The translations under genes and the position numbers were made by a program. The notes under the pieces were generated by a model. That model made no database searches, had not been told where the DNA came from, and saw nothing but the letters and a program-made list of their open reading frames with translations. This document shows positions 18,947 through 27,403 of a stretch of 64,000 nucleotides of DNA, one piece after another (within the stretch, counting starts at the first letter, position 1; the number at the start of each line of letters is the position of its first letter). The stretch comes from Jejuia algarum (lineage in GTDB: Bacteria > Bacteroidota > Bacteroidia > Flavobacteriales > Flavobacteriaceae), in contig CANMAQ010000006.1 of NCBI GenBank assembly GCA_947495775.1, forward strand, positions 62,001-126,000, given 5' to 3'.

Positions 18947-20296
18947 ATGGCAGGTACAACACAATTTCGTAAATTAGGCTTTATGCTGTTGGTCGTATTC
19001 TGCTGTTTTAGATGCTCAGAAGACGATAGTACCACCACCAATACTAATCTCCAAAAAACCGTTATCTCACTACAAACTTTTGGCGGCAGCTTAAATGATA
19101 GTGCCAAATCCATAATCAACACCGCAGACGGTGGCTTCGCCATTTTAGGGCATACACAAAGCAGCGATGGAGATATCACCGAAAAAACAAACACTTCTTT
19201 TGATTATTGGCTGTTAAAATTCGACAGCAATAACACGCTAGAATGGCAAAAAACATATGGCGGCAGTGCTAATGACAGAGGTTTAGACATCATACAAACC
19301 ACAGATGGCGGTTATGCGCTTATTGGATTTAGCGAAAGTGCCGATTTAGATGTGTCTACAAATGCTGGCGCCAGCGATTTTTGGTTTTTAAAATTAGATG
19401 CTTCTGGAATATTACAATGGGAAAAAACCTTTGGCTTCTCTGGTGCAGACATCGGCAACGCACTACTACAAACCAATGACGGCGGATACATTATTACCGG
19501 TGTGTTAGATGTCTCTGCCTCTGGCGGACTTGGGAACAGCAAAACGCTTTCTGCAAAAAGACATGCCGGTGGCGATTATTGGGCCATTAAACTAGACGCT
19601 AGTGGCGCAACAGAATGGCGTCAATTTTATGGTGGCTCGTTTACAGAAACCCCTAATGACATTATACAAACAGAAGATAACGGCTATTTGCTTGTTGGCG
19701 GTTCAGACAGTGCCGATTTAGACATTAAAAACAACAAAGGTTCCTACGACCTATGGCTTGTTAAAATAGCTCCAGACGGCACCTTAGTCTGGGAAACCTC
19801 TATTGGAGGCACTCAAATTGATCAAGCTTGGGGCATTGTTGCCGCTGGAGATGGAAATTATATGATTGCAGGCGACACCAGAAGCAACGATCAAGACATT
19901 TCATCCAATAACGGTGCTGCAGACCTCTTATTGGTTAAAATAACACCTAACGGCACCGTGCTTTGGGAAAAAACCTATGGCGGCTCTAGTTTCGATGCTG
20001 CGCGTAGCATTTCTAAAACTAATGATGGAGGCTTTATCGTCGCAGGCAACTCCAGAAGCAGCAACAGTATTCCTAACACTAATAAAGGGCAAAACGATGC
20101 CTGGGTTTTAAAATTAGACACTAAGGGCAACTTAGAGTGGGAAACCACTGTTGGCGGCACTAATATTGACCTCGCCTACAGCGCCATAACACGTAATGAC
20201 GCCACTGTAGTAGTTGTAGGTGAAACCAGTAGTACAGATCAAGACATTAAAACCAATAAAGGCTTTACCGATCTTTTAATATTCCAAATAAAATAA
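18947..20296 (+). CDS. Lipoprotein with seven propeller-like repeats
   Basis: 449 aa. The lipobox ends at Cys23 (CCFRCSEDD). From about residue 45 to the end there are seven repeats of about 57 residues, each with a YGGS..D start, an I..T.DGGY.L.G segment and a W..K.D..G.L.WE end (for example TYGGSANDRGLDIIQTTDGG). Seven such units fit one seven-bladed beta-propeller. The third unit carries an insertion (about residues 190-205). Seen often in Bacteroidota, with no known function. It lies between the LVIVD lipoprotein and the MbnP-like gene. Confidence 0.8.
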   Translation: MAGTTQFRKLGFMLLVVFCCFRCSEDDSTTTNTNLQKTVISLQTFGGSLNDSAKSIINTADGGFAILGHTQSSDGDITEKTNTSFDYWLLKFDSNNTLEWQKTYGGSANDRGLDIIQTTDGGYALIGFSESADLDVSTNAGASDFWFLKLDASGILQWEKTFGFSGADIGNALLQTNDGGYIITGVLDVSASGGLGNSKTLSAKRHAGGDYWAIKLDASGATEWRQFYGGSFTETPNDIIQTEDNGYLLVGGSDSADLDIKNNKGSYDLWLVKIAPDGTLVWETSIGGTQIDQAWGIVAAGDGNYMIAGDTRSNDQDISSNNGAADLLLVKITPNGTVLWEKTYGGSSFDAARSISKTNDGGFIVAGNSRSSNSIPNTNKGQNDAWVLKLDTKGNLEWETTVGGTNIDLAYSAITRNDATVVVVGETSSTDQDIKTNKGFTDLLIFQIK

Positions 20297-20303
20297 TTGC
20301 AAA

Positions 20304-21077
20304 ATGAAAACACACACCCTTTTAATACTTGCTTTGCTCAGCATAGCATTAGCCTGTAATGATGACGAAACCTCGCCCCAAACAACATCTAGCAGCACCA
20401 TTACTTTCAATATGGAACATACTTGGGACGATACGACTGTTAGCAGTAACGATTTTAATACTTTAAAATTCGCGAATGCCAATGGCGAAACCATGAGCAT
20501 TACCAAATTGCGTTACCTCATATCCAATATTACCTTTACACCAACAAATGGTGAAACCATTACTTTAGAAGGCTACGAGCTTATTGATCTCACGAACAAC
20601 ACAAACTTAAATACTGGCATTTTAGGTCGTATCCCCAATGGCACATATAGCAACATCTCTTTTACCTTTGGTTTCAATAATGCTGATAATTACAACAACA
20701 ATTATCAAGATTTAAACTCGGCGCTTTGGAATGTCCCTGGGCTTTTGGGAGGTGGTTACCATTACATGCAATTAGAAGGGAAGTTTATAGACAATACCAC
20801 CACAGAAAAAGGGTATGCATATCACGCCATTCGTGCAGTTGATAATTCTGGTGATACTCAAAAGTTCGAAGACACCTTCTTTACTGTTAACTTAGGCAGT
20901 ACGACCATTTCTAAAGACACTACATTTAATATCGCTATGAATATTGCCGAATGGTTTAAAACCCCTAATACTTGGGATTTAAATGTACTGAACACTATGC
21001 TCATGCCAAATTTTGATGCACAATTGCTCATGTTTCAAAATGGTCAAAATGTATTTAACCTTAAATCTATAGACTAA
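20304..21077 (+). CDS. MbnP-like periplasmic lipoprotein
   Basis: 257 aa. Lipobox ends at Cys18 (IALAC). The core resembles the MbnP family: TITFNMEHTWDDTT, ITKLRYLISNITF, LWNVPGLLGGGYHYMQLEG and FNIAMNIAEWF. In characterised systems MbnP is a copper-binding partner whose tryptophan is converted to kynurenine by the diheme enzyme MbnH. An MbnH-like gene follows after 6 bases, which strongly supports the call. Several Trp residues (such as W41 in HTW and those in AEWFKTPNTW) are candidates, but the modified one cannot be chosen from sequence. Confidence 0.8.
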   Translation: MKTHTLLILALLSIALACNDDETSPQTTSSSTITFNMEHTWDDTTVSSNDFNTLKFANANGETMSITKLRYLISNITFTPTNGETITLEGYELIDLTNNTNLNTGILGRIPNGTYSNISFTFGFNNADNYNNNYQDLNSALWNVPGLLGGGYHYMQLEGKFIDNTTTEKGYAYHAIRAVDNSGDTQKFEDTFFTVNLGSTTISKDTTFNIAMNIAEWFKTPNTWDLNVLNTMLMPNFDAQLLMFQNGQNVFNLKSID

Positions 21078-21083
21078 AAACAA

Positions 21084-22154
21084 TTGCATTTAACGCATTT
21101 CTATAGCGCACTCATGGCAGTCATTATCTGTACTTCTTGTACCACTACAGACGATGGCATAGGCGACTATATCCCTACCCCAAGTCGTCTTGAGGTCCCA
21201 ACACTATTCGAAGAAAACATCATCCCCCCTATCATACCCAGCAGTAATTTACAAACAGAAGAAGGTGTTGCTTTGGGCAAACTTTTATTTTTCGATCCTA
21301 TACTATCTAGCAACAACACACTTGCTTGTGCAGATTGCCATGCTACTGCAAATGCATTTACAGATCCTGATAGATTTAGCGATGGCATAGATGGTCGTCG
21401 AGGCACTAGAAACGCCATGCCGCTTTTTAATCTGGCATGGAATTACAACGAGCGCTTCCTTTGGGACGGCAGTGCGTTTAGCTTAGAACAGCAAGCATTT
21501 GCCCCTGTTACAAATCCTATTGAAATGAATAGCACATGGCAGGCCGTTGTAGATAAATTAAAACAAGACACCACTTACCCTGAGTTATTTAGAAAAGCAT
21601 TTGGAACCGCAGGAATAGACTCTATACGAGTCACCAAAGCCATCGCTCAATTTGAACGCACTTTAATTTCTTCCAACTCTAAATTCGATCAATTTTTACG
21701 CGGCCAGACTACACTAACCCCTCAAGAACTTAATGGATTTGACGTATTTATGGATGAAGCCCGAGGCGATTGCTTCCATTGCCACGGCAGTGATAAAAAT
21801 CCGCTTTGGACAGACAATGCCTTTCACAACAACGGGCTAGATACTACATTTAAGGATTTAGGTTTAGGTGCCGTAACTGGCGACCCTGCCGATAATGGCA
21901 AGTTTAGATCCCCATCACTACGCAATTTGGCATTTACCGCCCCCTACATGCACGATGGTCGTTTTAACACTTTAGACGAAGTCATTAACCATTACAGCGA
22001 TGGCTTAAAACCCTCTTCTACAATAGATCCACTTATGAAGAAAGTCGCTTTAGGAGGCGTTGGACTAAGCCCTACCGATAAAGCTGATTTGAAAGCTTTT
22101 TTATTGAGTTTGTCTGATTTTAATTTCACCAATGCATCCAAATCACAACCTTAA
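21084..22154 (+). CDS. Diheme cytochrome c peroxidase family protein, MbnH-like
   Basis: 356 aa envelope protein with two c-type haem motifs: CADCH near residue 81 and CFHCH near residue 232. Conserved peroxidase-family stretches: VALGKLLFFDPILSSNNTLA, AMPLFNLAWNYNERFLWDG, FRSPSLRNLAFTAPYMHDGR and LDEVINHYSDG. The start is TTG at 21084, giving a 19-residue lipoprotein signal (ICTSC). An ATG at 21114 would leave too short a signal. Its position after an MbnP-like gene argues for a protein-modifying MbnH-like enzyme rather than a plain H2O2 peroxidase. Confidence 0.88.
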   Translation: MHLTHFYSALMAVIICTSCTTTDDGIGDYIPTPSRLEVPTLFEENIIPPIIPSSNLQTEEGVALGKLLFFDPILSSNNTLACADCHATANAFTDPDRFSDGIDGRRGTRNAMPLFNLAWNYNERFLWDGSAFSLEQQAFAPVTNPIEMNSTWQAVVDKLKQDTTYPELFRKAFGTAGIDSIRVTKAIAQFERTLISSNSKFDQFLRGQTTLTPQELNGFDVFMDEARGDCFHCHGSDKNPLWTDNAFHNNGLDTTFKDLGLGAVTGDPADNGKFRSPSLRNLAFTAPYMHDGRFNTLDEVINHYSDGLKPSSTIDPLMKKVALGGVGLSPTDKADLKAFLLSLSDFNFTNASKSQP

Positions 22155-22250
22155 AACCAAAGCAAAAATGTATTTCATCGAAAAAATAGTCGTTTTATCG
22201 TGTTTTTTAAGTTTTTTTTAGCATATTTGTAGTCCCCAATACCTACTTAT

Positions 22251-22493
22251 ATGATTTTCGAGAAACCTATAGACAGCTTCTGTGCGTTGTTTGGTCATAA
22301 CTATAAATTTGTTGAAAAAATCGACACAGATACCTCTGAGTTGGAATGTAAATGTTGTAAAAACCATTTCATACAAAACAAAAAAGACGCTATTGTTAAC
22401 ATCACCATAAACAAAGATATCGATTCGTTTTCGAACTATTTTAAAAACGGAAAAGCAAGCTCCAAGTTCAATCAATTTATCGGTTTTTTATAA
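22251..22493 (+). CDS. Small Cys protein, distant third member of the 15719/16058 family
   Basis: 80 aa. It shares the CALFGHNYKFVEKI opening and a Cys pair (LECKCCKNHF), then a divergent tail (NITINKDIDSFSNYFKN). The two paralogs near 16 kb have CxxC where this one has CxCC. No signal peptide. Zinc binding is possible. Role unknown. Confidence 0.6.
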   Translation: MIFEKPIDSFCALFGHNYKFVEKIDTDTSELECKCCKNHFIQNKKDAIVNITINKDIDSFSNYFKNGKASSKFNQFIGFL

Positions 22494-22767
22494 ACAGCTA
22501 AAAATAGCCATTCGCTCCATTTAGAGTAAAAAAAACAAGTCCAGTCCTTTCTGCACAACTATAAACACCAAGACATCTGCCCTAACAACTAAAGCTTTTA
22601 GAGCATTTAAAACCAACACGTCAACCACTGTAAAACACATGTTGCTGCTTGTGACTTAAAGACGAAACAAACCTTTTTCTTCAAACAAAAATCAGCTCAT
22701 AATAAATTACTATAAAACTATATGCTAATATAATGTTAGGTTATATGGTAATCCATGACTTATATCG

Positions 22768-22775
22768 TATCTTTG
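22768..22775 (+). promoter_or_regulatory. -7 element of the SUF operon
   Basis: TATCTTTG, 34 bases before the sufA ATG. The -33 part is weak. Confidence 0.55.
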
Positions 22776-22776
22776 T

Positions 22777-22790
22777 GCTCTATTTAGAGC
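22777..22790. promoter_or_regulatory. Palindrome at the predicted suf transcription start
   Basis: GCTCTA-TT-TAGAGC, a perfect 6-base inverted repeat directly after the -7 element, where a repressor could bind. No known operator is recognised. Confidence 0.35.
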
Positions 22791-22809
22791 AAATCTAATT
22801 TAAAGAAAT

Positions 22810-23139
22810 ATGATTAAAGTCTCCGAGACCGCTAAGAAAAAAGTAATAGAGCTCATGACTGATGACGGCTACAACGCGACTACAGATTATGTACGTGTAG
22901 GTGTTAAAAGTGGTGGTTGCTCTGGCTTGTCTTACGATTTAAAATTTGATAAGGAACAGCAAGAAGACGATAAGGTTTTTGAAGACAATGGTGTAAAAAT
23001 TATTGTCGATAAAAAAAGCTTTTTATACCTCATAGGTACAACGCTAGAATATTCAGGAGGATTAAACGGTACTGGATTTGTGTTTAACAACCCGAATGCC
23101 AACCGTACTTGTGGTTGTGGCGAATCGTTTTCATTATAA
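22810..23139 (+). CDS. sufA: Iron-sulfur cluster assembly accessory protein (A-type carrier)
   Basis: 109 aa cytoplasmic A-type carrier of the HesB/IscA/SufA family that takes clusters from SufBCD to target proteins. The three conserved cysteines are present: SGGCSGLSYDLKF near residue 38 and CGCGESF at the C-terminus. First gene of the SUF operon. sufB follows after 54 bases. Named sufA from context, as sequence alone cannot separate SufA from IscA. Confidence 0.92.
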   Translation: MIKVSETAKKKVIELMTDDGYNATTDYVRVGVKSGGCSGLSYDLKFDKEQQEDDKVFEDNGVKIIVDKKSFLYLIGTTLEYSGGLNGTGFVFNNPNANRTCGCGESFSL

Positions 23140-23193
23140 TTTACCTCCCTATTTATTCTTCAATTACTGAAGCACAAAAAGAACTAAGAAACT

Positions 23194-24642
23194 ATGTCGA
23201 AATATACAGAAGATGATTTAAGAGAAGAGTTAAAAACCAAAGAATATGAATATGGTTTTTACACAGATATTGAATCTGAGACATTTCCAAATGGACTTAA
23301 CGAATCGATCGTTCGTGCCATTTCTAAAAAGAAAGAAGAACCCGAATGGATGACCGAATGGCGCTTAGAAGCCTTTCGTATTTGGGAAAGCATGACAGAG
23401 CCAGAATGGGCTAACGTGCATTATAAAAAACCAGACTTTCAAGGTATATCCTATTATTCTGCGCCAAACAGCAAGCCAAAATACGATAGTATAGACGAAG
23501 TAGATCCAGAGTTATTGGCCACTTTCGAAAAACTGGGCATTTCTCTAGATGAACAAAAGAAACTTGCTGGTGTAGCGATGGATGTTGTTGTTGATTCTGT
23601 GTCTGTAGCCACTACATTTAAAAAGACATTAGCAGAACAAGGTATTATTTTTATGAGTATTTCTGAAGCCATCAAAGAGCATCCAGAACTTGTAAAGAAA
23701 TATCTAGGGACGGTAGTGCCTCAAAAAGATAATTTTTACGCGGCATTAAACTCAGCTGTGTTTAGTGATGGTTCGTTTTGTTACATTCCTAAAGGCGTAA
23801 GATGCCCAATGGAATTATCCACCTATTTTAGAATTAACCAAGCAGGAACAGGACAGTTTGAAAGAACGCTCGTTATAGCAGACGAAGGAAGTTATGTAAG
23901 CTACCTCGAAGGTTGTACCGCACCTAGCCGTGATGAAAACCAATTGCATGCTGCCGTTGTTGAATTAATCGCTTTAGACGATGCCGAAATAAAATACTCT
24001 ACCGTACAAAACTGGTTCCCTGGGAATGCCGAAGGTAAAGGTGGGGTTTACAATTTTGTAACCAAACGAGGACTTTGTGAAACCAATGCTAAAATTTCTT
24101 GGACCCAAGTAGAAACAGGATCTGCTGTCACTTGGAAATACCCATCTTGTGTGCTTAAAGGTGATAATTCGGTTGGTGAATTTTATTCAATAGCCGTAAC
24201 CAACAATTACCAGCAAGCAGATACAGGTACTAAAATGATACACTTAGGTAAAAACACTAAGTCTACCATTATATCTAAAGGGATCTCTGCTGGGAAATCT
24301 CAAAACAGTTACCGTGGTCTTGTTCAGGTAAATGCCAGAGCTGAAAACGCACGTAATTTTTCGCAATGTGATAGTTTATTAATGGGCAATGAATGTGGCG
24401 CACATACATTCCCTTACATCGAGGCAAAAAACAAATCTGCAAAAATAGAACACGAAGCCACAACAAGTAAAATTGGTGAAGACCAGATTTTTTACTGTAA
24501 CCAACGTGGTATCGATACCGAAAAAGCCATTGCTTTAATTGTAAACGGTTTTAGTAAAGAAGTGTTAAATAAACTTCCTATGGAGTTTGCCGTAGAAGCC
24601 CAAAAACTATTAGAAATTAGTTTAGAAGGTAGTGTAGGTTAA
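23194..24642 (+). CDS. sufB: Fe-S cluster assembly scaffold protein SufB
   Basis: 482 aa, normal length. With SufC and SufD it forms the scaffold where clusters are built. Conserved stretches: FCYIPKGVRCPMELSTYFRI, FERTLVIADEGSYVSYLEGC, LHAAVVELIALDDAEIKYST, CQCD-like NFSQCDSLLMGNECGAHTFP and EDQIFYCNQRGID. The last contains the Cys that receives sulfur in other SufB proteins. Second gene of the operon. Confidence 0.97.
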   Translation: MSKYTEDDLREELKTKEYEYGFYTDIESETFPNGLNESIVRAISKKKEEPEWMTEWRLEAFRIWESMTEPEWANVHYKKPDFQGISYYSAPNSKPKYDSIDEVDPELLATFEKLGISLDEQKKLAGVAMDVVVDSVSVATTFKKTLAEQGIIFMSISEAIKEHPELVKKYLGTVVPQKDNFYAALNSAVFSDGSFCYIPKGVRCPMELSTYFRINQAGTGQFERTLVIADEGSYVSYLEGCTAPSRDENQLHAAVVELIALDDAEIKYSTVQNWFPGNAEGKGGVYNFVTKRGLCETNAKISWTQVETGSAVTWKYPSCVLKGDNSVGEFYSIAVTNNYQQADTGTKMIHLGKNTKSTIISKGISAGKSQNSYRGLVQVNARAENARNFSQCDSLLMGNECGAHTFPYIEAKNKSAKIEHEATTSKIGEDQIFYCNQRGIDTEKAIALIVNGFSKEVLNKLPMEFAVEAQKLLEISLEGSVG

Positions 24643-24663
24643 CCAATTAAGCATTCAAAAAAA

Positions 24664-25062
24664 ATGAGACAAACAATTTTCGCTTTATGCCTACTACTCG
24701 TAGTTGTAAGCTGTAAAAATGAAACCAAAACAGAAGAAAAGGGAACTCCAAAAACAGAAGCGCAAACCAATGCCTTAGACTATTTTAAAGGCGAATTTGT
24801 CTATTATAATGGTGCCGCTGTTTTACAAACAAGTTCTGAAATTTATGGTGTCTTACTTTCAGATAAACTTGAAGAACTTCAAGCTTTAGCCGAAAAATAT
24901 AAAAACGAACCAACCGATATGGTTGAAGTAGAAATAAAAGGTACTGTTACAACTCAAAAACACGAAACCATTCTTTGGGATAAAAAGATAGAAGTTGTAG
25001 AAATATTAGCTGTATCTCCTAGCACCAATAAAGAGAATAGCACTGTAAAATTAGGGAGTTAA
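24664..25062 (+). CDS. Lipoprotein of unknown function within the SUF operon
   Basis: 132 aa. Lipobox ends at Cys17 (LLVVVSCKNE), then a charged linker and a compact domain (ALDYFKGEFVYYNGAAVLQT; EIYGVLLSDKLEELQALAEK; EVEIKGTVTTQKHETILWDK). The domain resembles an OB-like or YdeI-type small beta domain, but no family is assigned. It lies 21 bases after sufB and before sufC. An envelope protein is odd among cytoplasmic SUF genes. Confidence 0.75.
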   Translation: MRQTIFALCLLLVVVSCKNETKTEEKGTPKTEAQTNALDYFKGEFVYYNGAAVLQTSSEIYGVLLSDKLEELQALAEKYKNEPTDMVEVEIKGTVTTQKHETILWDKKIEVVEILAVSPSTNKENSTVKLGS

Positions 25063-25145
25063 TAAAAAAATAAATACACAAAATAAGAAAATGCGAAATA
25101 CCACTTCCATTTTATATTTTGATCATATACTATTAAAAGAAGGCC

Positions 25146-25898
25146 ATGTTAAAAATAAATAATTTACACGCAAACATAGAAGACAAAAGTATCTTAAAAG
25201 GTATTAATCTTGAAGTAAAACCAGGTGAAGTTCACGCTATAATGGGACCAAACGGTTCTGGAAAAAGTACATTATCATCTGTTATTGCTGGAAAAGAAGA
25301 ATATGAAGTTACCGATGGTTCTATTCTTTTCGATGGTGAAGATATTGACGAATTAGCTGCTGAAGAACGCGCACACAAAGGTATATTTTTATCATTTCAG
25401 TACCCTGTTGAAATACCAGGTGTATCTGTAACCAACTTCATAAAAACGGCCATTAACGAATCTCGAAAAGCAAGAGGTCTTGAAGACATGCCTGCTAAAG
25501 ACATGTTAAAACTAATTCGTGAAAAATCTGAACTTTTAGAAATCGACAGAAAATTTTTATCACGTTCTTTAAACGAAGGCTTCTCTGGTGGAGAAAAAAA
25601 ACGTAACGAAATTTTTCAAATGGCAATGTTAGAACCTAAACTGGCCATATTAGATGAAACTGATTCTGGATTAGATATCGATGCACTTCGTATTGTTGCT
25701 AATGGTGTTAACAAATTAAAGAGTAAAGACAACGCTGTAATCGTTATTACGCACTACCAGCGTTTATTAGACTATATCGTTCCTGATTTCGTGCATGTAT
25801 TACACAATGGTAAAATTGTAAAATCTGGCACTAAAGAATTAGCACACGAACTTGAAGAGAAAGGTTACGATTGGATTAAGGAAGAGGTTGGCGCCTAA
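25146..25898 (+). CDS. sufC: Fe-S cluster assembly ATPase SufC
   Basis: 250 aa soluble ABC-type ATPase of the SufBCD complex. Walker A GPNGSGKST near residue 36, Q-loop FLSFQYPVEIPG, signature SGGEKKRNEIFQM near residue 143 and Walker B LAILDETDSGLD are all visible. ATP hydrolysis drives the shape change that lets SufB-SufD assemble clusters. It lies between the lipoprotein gene and sufD. Confidence 0.97.
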   Translation: MLKINNLHANIEDKSILKGINLEVKPGEVHAIMGPNGSGKSTLSSVIAGKEEYEVTDGSILFDGEDIDELAAEERAHKGIFLSFQYPVEIPGVSVTNFIKTAINESRKARGLEDMPAKDMLKLIREKSELLEIDRKFLSRSLNEGFSGGEKKRNEIFQMAMLEPKLAILDETDSGLDIDALRIVANGVNKLKSKDNAVIVITHYQRLLDYIVPDFVHVLHNGKIVKSGTKELAHELEEKGYDWIKEEVGA

Positions 25899-25996
25899 CC
25901 CTTAGTCTAAAACAACCTATCAAAAGATTTAAAAATTAGTACACAGACAAGATCAAGATGTATACATTCTGGCCTTGTAACTGAAAACTGAAACAA

Positions 25997-27310
25997 ATGG
26001 ATTTAAAAGAAAAATTAGTCTCATCATTTCTAGCCTTCGAAAATAAAGTCGATATAGATGCTTTTGTACACGATGTACGATCTGATGCTATAAAAATATT
26101 TGAAGAAAAAGGCTTTCCTTCTAAAAAGGAAGAAGCTTGGAAATACACTTCTTTAAACGCTATTCTAAAGGAAGATTATAGCGTATTCCCTAAGCAAGAA
26201 AACGCCTTAGAGTATAAAGATGTGAAACCTTACTTCATCCATGACATAGATACCTACAAGATAGTTTTCATAGATGGCAAATACTCTTCACACTTATCAG
26301 AAACCACTCATGATGGTATCGATGTGTGTTTAATGTCTGCAGCACTTAGCAAACCAAAATACCAATTGGTTATAGAAAATTACTTTAATAAAGCTGCTGA
26401 AAAAGACAGCTTATCGGCATTGAATACCGCATTCTCTAACGAAGGGGCGTACATTCATATCCCTAAAAATAAGGTTGTAGAGAAGCCTATACAAATTGTA
26501 CATTTCTCTACAGGTAGCGATGCAGCAACTATGCTACAACCCCGTAATTTAATTGTAGTCGATGAGAATTCTCATGTACAAATCATAGAACGTCATCAAA
26601 ACTTGACAAGCAATGCTGTACTAACCAACAGTGTTACCGAAATTTTCGCCAACAAACGCGCTATTGTTGATTATTATAAAATCCAAAACGATAACGCAAA
26701 CGCTTCTTTGATAGACAATACATTTATCAAACAAAAAGACAGCAGTATTGCATCTGTGCACACATTTGCTTTTGGCGGTAAGATTACCCGTAACAATTTA
26801 AACTTCTACCAAGAAGGTGAGCGCATAGATTCTATATTAAAAGGAATTACTATTATTGGAGACAAACAGCATGTAGATCACAATACTTTAGTGCACCATA
26901 TCGAACCTAATTGCGAAAGCCATCAGGATTACAAAGGCATCTTTGCCGACCGTTCTACAGGTGTATTTAATGGTAAGGTTGTCGTAGAAAAAGAAGCGCA
27001 AAAAACAAATGCATTTCAAGCGAATAACAACATCTTAATTAGTGATAAAGCTGCTATAAACACAAAACCGCAATTAGAAATTTTTGCAGACGATGTAAAG
27101 TGTTCTCACGGTTGTACCATTGGGCAACTGGATGAAAGTGCTATGTTCTATATGCGTTCTAGAGGTATTCCAGAAAAAGAAGCGAAGGCTTTATTAATGT
27201 ATGCCTTTAGTAATAACGTTATCGCATCTGTTAAAATTCCAGAGCTCAAACAACGTATCACCAATATTATTGCCGAAAAATTAGGTGTAAATATTGGTTT
27301 TGATTTATAA
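25997..27310 (+). CDS. sufD: Fe-S cluster assembly protein SufD
   Basis: 437 aa, homologous to SufB and its partner in the scaffold. Typical stretches: GFPSKKEEAWKYTSLNAILK near residue 38, DYKGIFADRSTGVFNGKVVV, QTNAFQ-like KTNAFQANNNILISDKAAI and DDVKCSHGCTIGQLDESAMF, which has the conserved His/Cys pair near the C-terminus. It follows sufC by 98 bases and is followed by an unusual GC-rich spacer before sufS. Confidence 0.96.
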   Translation: MDLKEKLVSSFLAFENKVDIDAFVHDVRSDAIKIFEEKGFPSKKEEAWKYTSLNAILKEDYSVFPKQENALEYKDVKPYFIHDIDTYKIVFIDGKYSSHLSETTHDGIDVCLMSAALSKPKYQLVIENYFNKAAEKDSLSALNTAFSNEGAYIHIPKNKVVEKPIQIVHFSTGSDAATMLQPRNLIVVDENSHVQIIERHQNLTSNAVLTNSVTEIFANKRAIVDYYKIQNDNANASLIDNTFIKQKDSSIASVHTFAFGGKITRNNLNFYQEGERIDSILKGITIIGDKQHVDHNTLVHHIEPNCESHQDYKGIFADRSTGVFNGKVVVEKEAQKTNAFQANNNILISDKAAINTKPQLEIFADDVKCSHGCTIGQLDESAMFYMRSRGIPEKEAKALLMYAFSNNVIASVKIPELKQRITNIIAEKLGVNIGFDL

Positions 27311-27324
27311 AATTTATTAGAAGC

Positions 27325-27400
27325 TATATCCCGCTTTCGGCAGTCGCTCTCTGCGAGGAGCTTCAACAAATGCCTCAATCGGGGCTAGACTTATATACGC
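27325..27400. repeat. GC-rich spacer element between sufD and sufS
   Basis: Within an AT-rich operon, 27330-27390 reads CCCGCTTTCGGCAGTCGCTC, then GCGAGGAGC and AATGCCTCAATCGGGGCT. It looks like a dispersed extragenic element with paired GC-rich ends (CCCGC / CGGGG). Whether it is repeated elsewhere cannot be seen in this window. Confidence 0.35.
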
Positions 27401-27403
27401 TAT

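Larger units (their letters stand above)
22494..22809. other. Intergenic region upstream of the SUF operon
   Basis: 316 bases. AT-rich, with no coding character. It contains the suf -7 element and an adjoining palindrome, described separately. A related half-palindrome (GCTCCATTTAGAG) lies near 22514. Confidence 0.5.

Noticed and set aside
25091..25162. A frame of about 23 codons before sufC
   Set aside because: It overlaps the sufC start in another frame and shows no protein character.
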